A DNA stretch of 64,000 nucleotides from Clitopilus passeckerianus. Lineage: Eukaryota > Basidiomycota > Agaricomycetes > Agaricales > Entolomataceae. Of this stretch, positions 56,842-64,000 are shown in pieces. The translations under genes were made by a program, and so were the position numbers. A model generated the notes under the pieces. It ran no database searches. It was not told where the DNA came from and saw nothing but the letters and a program-made list of their open reading frames with translations. The DNA is taken from the NCBI GenBank assembly GCA_944990035.1, contig CALYLX010000008.1:1-64000 (forward strand). The letters are read 5' to 3'. Each line of letters starts with the position of its first letter. Position 1 is the stretch's first letter.

Positions 56842-57990
56842 GTAGGTATCTCTGTAGAATCGTTGAAATGTATACTAGGTTTCTTGAACCTGAGCTGCAT
56901 TTGAGCCTGTTATCCATATGCCAGGTAAAGCGATCAACGTTGATCTCCGCCGTCGGAATTTATCAAGTCTTCTTCTTGTTTACGACGATGACGATCCTCA
57001 AATACGATGCAGAACGCATCACCATCTACATCTAGCTTATAAGAAGCGTGGACTCTCTGGTGCTCTGTGGATGTGCGATGAAGGGCCCTAGAAATATAAG
57101 GGCGAGACTTCCGAGTTATTGAGCTTCGACCGATTCCGAAAAGAATCCTGCCGCCATTCGAGAAAAGGCCGCATACAGCCCGGGTAAGAGCATTGCTCCA
57201 ACTACCCTCGCGAAGGAGGCTGACGCATTGTATTCAGCATACGAAAGACCTGCTCTGCCACCGACCTTTCCTGGCTCTCTGCATCCTGGGATATTGCGAT
57301 GGTTCTGAACCATGTCAGCGACATACCTTCGCGTAGGCGACCGAATTCTCTTGAAATCTGAGCTTCCGCGATTCTGGTCGCTTAAGTCCTGTGATGTACA
57401 CAGGCGAACTGCACGGCCTTGATTGCATTTCAAGAAATGACGGAGTATGGCACGAAGGTAGATCTCCAAGGCTTCACAGACGACGGGACTCATCGACCTT
57501 CTGGTTGTAAAGGGAGCCTTCGGAAAGCTGCAAAGGAGTCTATGCCGCTCGAAAATGATCGCTGTATGATTGCTCGCAGGCCCACTGGAGGTTTACTACG
57601 TACAGGGACGTGGTCCGAGGCTTAGCAAATAGCCTTTCGTTCAATTGGCTGGTACGGAATGTCAGTTTACCTTTCCTCGTAATCCAAGCGCTGGTTTAAC
57701 TCATTTAACTTAGGCGGTTTGTCATATCTTAGTGGCCTTGATTGGTTCACGCCTCTCGTGAAGGATGATGAGTAAGATTCCAACCAACTTTCATTCAATT
57801 GCTCCATAATTCATATCTGTTTTTCCTTTAGCCAGGCCTGCGTCGAACCACAGAGCCGCTGGGGCTTCTAAGCAAGGCGTCACGTCATCTCCATGCATAC
57901 ATTGATCACTGCGGGCTGGGACCGACTCTGATATAACAGGTCGCCTCATCTGGTGCTCTCCAGTATAAGCTCTGCGCTCATCTCGAGAAA
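56842..57990. other. Intergenic region with a possible coding remnant
   Basis: Plus-strand stretches at 57121-57310 (STDSEKNPAAIREKAAYSPG, then KEADALYSAYERPALPPT) and 57417-57625 (EMTEYGTKVDLQGFTDDGTH) look protein-like but lie in different frames with no start. They may be debris of a lost gene. No intact gene is supported. Confidence 0.3.
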
Positions 57991-59073
57991 ATGACCTACT
58001 CACCACCCCGTAAAGTCATCGTTGTCGTAGGTCCATCTATTTCCCTCCATTTTCGGCGTTTCTCGCTGACGCACATGAGCAGGGCTCGGCAGGGGCACAG
58101 GCACTGCTGGATCCGTAGCGTAAGTCCATGATCCACCGCTGTTCCGTCTGACCATGGAGCTGAGCATCCTCTCTAGGCGCCAATTTGCCAACATAGCACT
58201 CATCGCCACACGAGCTGATGCGGTCGAAAACGTGGCTAAGGAAATTACGTCCTTGGGTAGTGAGGTAAGCCTATGCAACGCTGCCCGTCCGAGTATCTCC
58301 TCAGCTTTCTATTCTAGGTCGCAGGCTTCCAAGTTACCGCTTATGATCCCACCGAGATCAACAAAGCTTGGGACTCCATCCGCTTCAAATACACCCAACC
58401 ACACTATCGAGTCGAAGCCGCCGTCTTCAACGCTGCTCACTACGTCTTAAAGCCTTTCCTTGACACTACTCCCGAAGAGGTTAAGGATACACTCGTTATG
58501 GTGGAAGCAGCTTTCGCCTTTTCCCGAGGAGTGATTGTGGCCTTCCAAGCGAATGGTATCTCGGAGCCTGAGGGTAAACGAGGAACCCTTCTCTTCACTG
58601 GCGCTCCGTACTCGATCAAGGCTTTCCCTATGACTGCCAAATTATCAGCACAGAAACACGCCATCCGTGCGTTATCGCAGAGCCTGAACAAGGAGTTTGG
58701 GAAGGAGAATATTCATGTAGGTTTAAAGATGCCATCGCCATTGGAATTTCACGCTGACGTGCATTCTTAGGTCGCTCATGTCATTGTCGACGGCTTCGTC
58801 CTAACCGACAAACTCGCCAGTTACAAACCAGAAGCGGTCAATAACCCAAATGTGCGGCTCGAGCCCGACAGTATTGCGAATGTAAGTCGTGTCTTCATGG
58901 TCGCCACGAATTCCAGCTGATAGTTCTTTAGTCTTATATGTATCTGGTCAACCGAGACCACTCCGCCTGGACATGGGAACTAGATCGCATGTGTTTCCTC
59001 TTTCTGACTTTCGGACACTGCTGATGTACTCTCAGTTCGCCCTGCTCACGAGCCTCAATTTGTACCCCTGTAG
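57991..59073 (+). CDS. Atypical short-chain dehydrogenase (SDR), copy 1
   Basis: This is a Rossmann-fold NAD(P)-binding protein, first of three tandem paralogues. It starts MTYSPPRKVIVV. After an intron comes the nucleotide-binding loop VGLGRGTGTAGSVA. The next exon begins RQFANIALIATR and is about four residues shorter than in the other copies, where AGYSV intervenes. The core (AYDPTEINKAWDSI, AAVFNAAHYVLKPFLDTTPE, ISEPEGKRGTLLFTG, KLSAQKHAIRALSQSLNKEF, VAHVIVDGFVLTDKL) is intact. The SDR YxxxK motif has Leu in place of Tyr (LSAQK). The last intron (58987-59035) has a GC donor, and the final exon reads LRPAHEPQFVPL instead of the short LRPAH.xW end of the sister copies. Substrate unknown. 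Confidence 0.78.
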
Positions 59074-59651
59074 TATCCGCCTTGTAACCTTTTTGATCCA
59101 TCAAATATAAGAGATCAACTCCTTTAAAGGCGCCGTCAACCAAGCCGTGAACTTATCAGTCGCCGTTAAGAATCACTCTGTCACGTCGGCTCTGAGGTCA
59201 TGTCGTCCTGGTGATCATTCTCCTGACCATTGGTAGCGTAATGTCAGCTCGAGCTGACGAACACTTTCAAAAGCGGGAGGTTTTGCCTGGGAGGGTGGAA
59301 GATCCGGTACGGAAGTGGCCTACCTTTCTCTACGATAACTTACGTATTGATCTCTAGGGTCACAAATTAGATGCGTCCGATCCAAGGTACCCCTTCCCAT
59401 CCCATCCTAAGCGCTGCGCTGTACCTTTGACGATCGACCATTATCCTGCAGGTATAGCCGGGTACACGGCTGTGACTCAGCCATCAAACGTCATACCAAA
59501 GCTCACAAAGCCAGGAGCCTCGCATGCAGAGTTCAAAGAATCGGTAAGCCTCCCGAATTTTTCGTCGCCCGCTTTGTAGCTGACGCTGGCTCCTGTATAT
59601 AAGAGCGTAATTAATTTAAAGTTGTGGACTACTAAGAGAATCTCGGCAAAA
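59074..59651. other. Spacer and promoter of SDR copy 2
   Basis: No gene is present. A TATATAAG box at 59596-59603 lies 49 bp before the ATG of copy 2. Blocks such as CAATCGGTAAG/GAATCGGTAAG are shared with the promoter of copy 3. Confidence 0.5.
59596..59603 (+). promoter_or_regulatory. TATA box of SDR copy 2
   Basis: TATATAAG lies about 50 bp before the ATG. A related TATAAGAG stands at 61847-61854 before copy 3. Confidence 0.5.
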
Positions 59652-60752
59652 ATGACGTCTTCTACCCCTCGGAAAGTTCTTGTTGTAGCAGGTCGGTGTC
59701 TTGATGAAACCTGTTCATTGACACAAAATTTACTCACCCTGTGAAATAGGACTTGGAAAAGGCACTGGTACTGGTGCATCTGTCGCGTACGTCTGCGAAT
59801 ATCACGATGTTTCTCAACTCTGAACAGATCCCTTTCCCATCGGGCGTCAATTCGCAAAAGCTGGCTACAGCGTAGCGATTGTGACTACACGCTCAGAGAC
59901 AATCGACACCCTTGTGAAAGATATCACCTCAGCAGGGGGAGAGGCATGTCCATTCCATTTACTTCGCTTCCATTCATAATAATAATTATCCATAATTCTG
60001 TTCCAGGCAGCGGGATTTCAAGCCGCCTACGATTCCCCAGAAATCACGAAAGTCTGGACCGCGATTCGTTCCAAGTACACTGCACCCCAATACCGCATTG
60101 ACGCCGCCGTCTTCAATGCTACGCACTTCCTTATGAAGGGCTTCCTCGACGTCGCACCGAACGAGGTAAAGGACACCCTCATCGTAGTCGAGGCAGCCTT
60201 CGCCTTTTCCAAAGGAGCTATTGAAGCCTTCAAAGCGAACGATATCTCGGAACCAGAGGGTAAAAGAGGAACTCTAATCACCACTGGCTCTCCCCATTCA
60301 GTCAAGGCCGTACCTCGGTTTGGAGTCCTGGCTATTCAGAAATCGGCCATTCGGGCTTTGTCGCAGAGTTTGAACAAGGAGTTTGGGAAGGACAACATCC
60401 ATGTATGTCTCATTCTTATTCGAGTTGGATCTTTATTCTGATGGGTGCTTTTAGGTCGCACATGCCCTCATCAGTGGTGCTATCCTCACGGAAAGACTGG
60501 CGAATCATAGGCCTGACGCCGTGGATAATCCAGATGTTAGGCTCGACCCTAACAGTATCGCTAAAGTATGCCGGCTTCTCGTTCTCACTGCGGATGCTGA
60601 TTGAATCTTCTGCAGTCATACTTGTATATCGTGAACCAAGATCGTTCTGCTTGGACTTGGGAATTTGATCGTAGGTGGCCTCTTCTCTGAAGGAGACATA
60701 GGGTACTGATGATGGGATCATCACAGTTCGACCCGCTCACGAGCAGTGGTAG
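59652..60752 (+). CDS. Atypical short-chain dehydrogenase (SDR), copy 2, splice site damaged
   Basis: The start is MTSSTPRKVLVVAGLGKG, with the glycine-rich loop GLGKGTGTGASVA completed across intron 1. The exon starting RQFAKAGYSVAIVTTRSETI is complete. However, its expected acceptor reads GG instead of AG (59842-59843). The nearest upstream AG (59827) would add 16 nt and shift the frame. The following intron (59944-60006) has a GC donor. All other parts are intact: YDSPEITKVWTAIRSKYTAP, NATHFLMKGFLDVAPNEVKD, ISEPEGKRGTLITTG, LAIQKSAIRALSQSLNKEFG and the end WEFDLRPAHEQW. Leu again replaces the YxxxK tyrosine. It is either a very young pseudogene or a gene with a consensus error at one base. 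Confidence 0.65.
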
Positions 60753-61922
60753 ACTCCAACTCCTCTGTTTCGCCTCCAGATTCCTGTGTTTTCACTGAAG
60801 GAGACAGAACCCAACCGTACCTTCCTTCGTAGATAAAGTACACAACTTGGTGTATTTGGTAATTTGGGTTGTTTCTAACTTACAATACAATGTACCTACC
60901 TATACAACGTGCCAAAACCGACCAGACTTTTCCTCAATTAAGACCGGTTTCGCTTGAAGATAGGTTGAATCTGGACCTTGTGCTTGATTCTTCAGCACAG
61001 CATGGTGATCATAATGATTCTGTCGTGGGAATGTCCCAATTCTTCTTCTTCACTGCCATCAAGGACCTTCAGCAAATGCTTTTTCTACATGCTAAGCATA
61101 GAATGTGGAAAGCTGAGCGATGAACTGGTCCAGGCGATGTTGGGAGTTTGGGTCACTGGGCAACGAGGTTGGTGTCCGCCATAAAACTTGGTCTGAACGA
61201 AGGTCATAAGCCAAGGTATTCAATCTTTGTTCTCTGCTAATTGTGTAGAACTGATATGGTACTTTGTGCGTCCCAGCTTCACCCTTACCCTTTCACCATC
61301 ACGGTCCTACACAGAAAGCTACGCTACGCGACCGATTTATCCTATCATATTCCCTCTCAAATCCCCGAGGAATCGTGTCTCGGCTCTCTTCGGTTTGACG
61401 CTATGGGATGCATAGGCTTGGCTTTCATCTTCACTCTCCTGTGATGTCGTTACCCAGGCTTTCAGCACCTGGTTTGGCGAGCATGCTAACGCCAACGAGG
61501 GTCAGGCAACGGAGAATTGGACCCGTGGAACAGATTTTGACAAGTCTGAGATGCACAAAGGGATGCAATACGCCGTAAAGAGTGCTTCATATTCCAGGCA
61601 AGTCGTGCCTATTATTCCAGCTGCTGACGCGCTGAACCCGAACGAATAGCCGTCCAGTGATTTCGTTTCCCAGCGGAGTAATTCCTTATCCTGCCTGAAC
61701 ACCTTTGTCGGATGTACGGTTATGACGCAGGGCCCCAGCGTCATCTCAGACCTCGCATGTAGTCAAGCAATCGGTAAGGTTTCCGAGCTCCAGTGGATTG
61801 CGCTGTTTTGACGTTTCCTTTTTGACATTAGTCGTACACTCCATGGTATAAGAGGCCACAGTTATTCAAGACTCTCGATCAAAAACCCATTTGCTCTCAA
61901 GTACTGAAGATCCTTGGCAAAT
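60753..61922. other. Spacer and promoter of SDR copy 3
   Basis: No gene is recognised. TATAAGAG at 61847-61854 is 69 bp before the ATG of copy 3. Confidence 0.45.
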
Positions 61923-63006
61923 ATGACGTCTTCCTCGCCTCGCAAAGTTCTTGTGGTGGTCGGTGCGTAAACATGGCGTGTATACTCCAACGTCATCAGC
62001 TCACTTCGCCAAATAGGACTTGGGAAAGGTGCTGGTACTGGCGCATCTGTTGCGTAAGTTCTTGGTTGAAATACCTTCCGGTCACTACTGAACGAATCCT
62101 CAGTCGTCAATTCGCCAAAGCCGGGTATAGCGTAGCTCTCATCACCACACGCTCCGAAACCTTGGACACCCTTTCCAAGGAAATCACATCCGCAGGTGGA
62201 GAGGTCAGTCCACCCAACCTCGTTTCTGCATCCTTCTAATGCGAAGGTTCTCTCCAGGCAGCAAGCTTCCCAGTAACAGCTTACGATCCCTCCGAAATGT
62301 CAAACGCCTGGAAAGCCATCCGTTCCAAATTCTCTGCCCCCAAATACCGTATCTCCGTCGCTGTCTTCAACGCCGCCCACTTCGTCATGAAGCCCTTTGT
62401 CGAGGTCCTCCCCAACGAAGTTAAAGATACCCTCACCACAGTCGAAGCCGCATTCGCATTCTCCAAAGGGGCTGTTGAAGCCTTTCAAGCCAACGACATT
62501 TCGGAGCCGGAGGGCAAGAGAGGGACGTTGATCGTCACGGGTGCTGGGTTCTCCGTCAGCGCTGCGCCTCTGTTCAGTGTTCTTTCGGCTCAGAAGTATG
62601 CGCTGAGGGCGTTGTCGCAGAGTTTGAATAAGGAGTTGGGGAAGGAGAATATCCATGTACGTATTTCTTCCTTTCGGTATGACCATTACTGATGATTGCT
62701 CTTAGGTCGCTCATGTCATCATCGCTGGATATATCCTCACAGAGAGGCTTGGGACCTATATGCCTGACGCTGTTAACGATCCGAATGCTAGACTTGACCC
62801 TAATAGTATTGCGCAGGTACGTTGAGTTTCATGGGATACACTTGAACCTCTACTGACTTCTTCTCTAGTCCTACCTGTATCTCGTGAACCAGGATCGCTC
62901 CGCCTGGACTTGGGAGCTCGATCGTAAGTCCCGTATTCTATCTACGAGATGCATAGGTACTGATTGACATGTTCTCGTAGTCCGACCTGCGCACGGGAAG
63001 TGGTAG
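61923..63006 (+). CDS. Atypical short-chain dehydrogenase (SDR), copy 3
   Basis: This is the best-preserved member of the triplet: seven exons with standard GT-AG introns and about 255 residues. It starts MTSSSPRKVLVVVGLGKG, then GAGTGASVARQFAKAGYSVA, LITTRSETLDTLSKEITSAG, AYDPSEMSNAWKAIRSKFSA, NAAHFVMKPFVEVLPNEVKD, ISEPEGKRGTLIVTG and LSAQKYALRALSQSLNKELG. It then has VAHVIIAGYILTERLG and DPNARLDPNSIAQSYLYLVN, and ends WTWELDLRPAHGKW. The fold and cofactor loop are those of short-chain dehydrogenases, but the catalytic Tyr of YxxxK is Leu while the Lys is kept. This is a trait of the whole triplet and of some bacterial relatives as I remember them. Reductase activity is therefore uncertain; it could use another residue or act as a binding protein. 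Confidence 0.85.
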
Positions 63007-63930
63007 CTGGAATGGGTGGTTTTAGTAACGCGTACCCTACTTGTACCGATCCTCGAACCAATATAACGACTTATTCGAACTCAAGTGCTTTTGCAGGCCA
63101 TCTTCGACGCTCTGGGAGAGTGCTAAGAAATCTCGCTAGTTCTACCTCCAGGTTCTGGACTGTGCTCAGTCCGCGGACGAAATTGCCTTGTACTTGATCA
63201 GGCAGTCTAGGCGTGGAGCTCCTGTCCAACTCTTAGGGGTTTCACTTGTACCGCCCACGTTCTTTAGTTCAAAACGTTCATGGCTGGCTTCTATACGCCG
63301 ATGATGCCGGGAAACCCGTGCGCCGAAGATCGAAAATCCAACGTAACTCATTGCCAGCGTTCCGTCTAACAGCGAGGCGGCCTTGGAATCCAGCCTCGGT
63401 GGAAAATCGTTCCGCAGCTACGCGGTTTGTTTTGAGACGGGATTATGATTTTGCCCTCAACATCAATGAAATTAGGCTTCATGCAGCGCCTCGGTGGCCT
63501 TAAATGGCCGAAAAGCAAGTGATTTCGTCCGGTTAAGGCTTAGCTCTGCGCTGGACTTAGGGGATACCCTTGACTGATACTTCGTAAATATCTCAACAGT
63601 TACCTATGGGATACTATTACCTCCTAGGCATCCTCCATAGTCTGCTTACATGTGCAAAGTCTCCAAACTAGAGGGCGCTGCCGGCTCGGGCAGGACATCT
63701 CAAACGTGGGGAATCGACTCACCCTGCGTAAAGACGGACCATAGGATTAAAACCACGAGCTTCTCGATGATGGCCATAGCATGCCGTGGTATGCTGGTTC
63801 AACCTGTCGAGACCTCACCGTACCATCCATTTGCGGTAAAAGAGCCAGAGCTCATCGTCAAAGATATAAAAGCAAGGTAAGATTACCCTAGAGTCTTCAG
63901 TTACCTTCCTTTCTATCCACACTCCTCACA
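63007..63930. other. Intergenic region upstream of the terminal secreted-protein gene
   Basis: No gene is seen. The promoter of the gene at 63931 lies at the right edge. Confidence 0.45.
63865..63872 (+). promoter_or_regulatory. TATA box of the terminal secreted-protein gene
   Basis: TATAAAAG lies 66 bp before the ATG at 63931 and is followed by a pyrimidine-rich leader (CTTCCTTTCTATCC). Confidence 0.6.
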
Positions 63931-64000
63931 ATGAAGTTCTCTACTGCTATCGCTTTGGTCCCCTTCGTCGCCTTCACCCAGGTTGCCGCTATCTGTCCAG
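63931..64000 (+). CDS. Secreted protein, 5' end only (cut by window)
   Basis: The frame opens with the signal peptide MKFSTAIALVPFVAFTQVAA, followed by ICP and then the window end. The strong TATA box and leader just upstream support the start. The remaining sequence is too short to name the family. Confidence 0.7.
   Translation, partial: MKFSTAIALVPFVAFTQVAAICP

Overview
The window is the left end of a chromosome or contig from a filamentous basidiomycete, most probably a plant-matter-degrading agaricomycete. The evidence is the dense short GT-AG introns (about 45-80 nt), several F-box proteins, a Zn2Cys6 regulator with the basidiomycete exon layout, a MADS-box protein of the Rlm1/MEF2 type, a fungal CBM1 and GH43 arabinan-degrading enzymes. 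Bases 1-53 are not genomic. They match the Oxford Nanopore native-barcode adapter layout, and a telomere tract of about 18 perfect CCCTAAA heptamers (TTTAGGG on the G strand) begins directly behind them. The window therefore starts at a true chromosome end.

Layout. 0.8-4 kb: a kinesin-7-like motor gene about 650 bp from the telomere. 4.7-5.2 kb: a CsbD-like stress protein. 5.4-6.5 kb: coding debris. 6.7-8.4 kb: a large disordered protein. 8.9-9.4 kb: a tiny secreted CBM1-only protein in five exons. 10-10.6 kb: methionine-R-sulfoxide reductase B. 11.4-14.8 kb: a Zn2Cys6 transcription factor with a 5-nt microexon. 15.1-16.6 kb: an F-box protein. 16.7-17.9 kb: a peroxisomal dienoyl-CoA isomerase. 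18.1-18.9 kb: an unknown protein. 19.05 kb: tRNA-Thr(AGU). 19.3-21.6 kb: a ferric/cupric reductase. 23-26 kb: a tandem pair of small secreted Lys-rich proteins. 26.1-29.3 kb: an armadillo protein like ARMC8/Gid5 of the GID/CTLH ubiquitin ligase. 30.9-32.2 kb: a secreted Ser/Pro/Ala-rich protein. 35.8-37.8 kb: the MADS-box regulator. 38.2-39.3 kb: a double GFA/CENP-V-domain protein. 39.3-43.5 kb: gene-poor, with one decayed gene. 43.5-44.9 kb: an F-box-like protein. 45.5-46.3 kb: an ankyrin-repeat protein. 47-52.5 kb: a direct 2.7-kb tandem duplication carrying a GH43 gene twice. 53.4-54.2 kb: a phi-like glutathione S-transferase. 55-56.8 kb: an F-box/LRR-like gene, possibly damaged. 58-63 kb: three tandem atypical short-chain dehydrogenases. 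63.9 kb: the start of a secreted protein cut by the window end.

The main theme is local tandem duplication followed by divergence, seen three times: the Lys-rich/cystine-knot pair, the GH43 unit and the SDR triplet. In each family the copies differ in an instructive way: loss of a Cys-rich exon with repeat expansion, two intact secreted enzymes, and splice-site decay with GC-AG introns. Functionally the region mixes redox and stress proteins (MsrB, GST, GFA, CsbD, ferric reductase), secreted plant-wall proteins (CBM1, GH43) and turnover or regulatory proteins (F-box, ankyrin, Gid5). There are no operons. Exon boundaries were read by eye. Because the assembly is evidently nanopore-derived, single-base lesions should be treated with caution.
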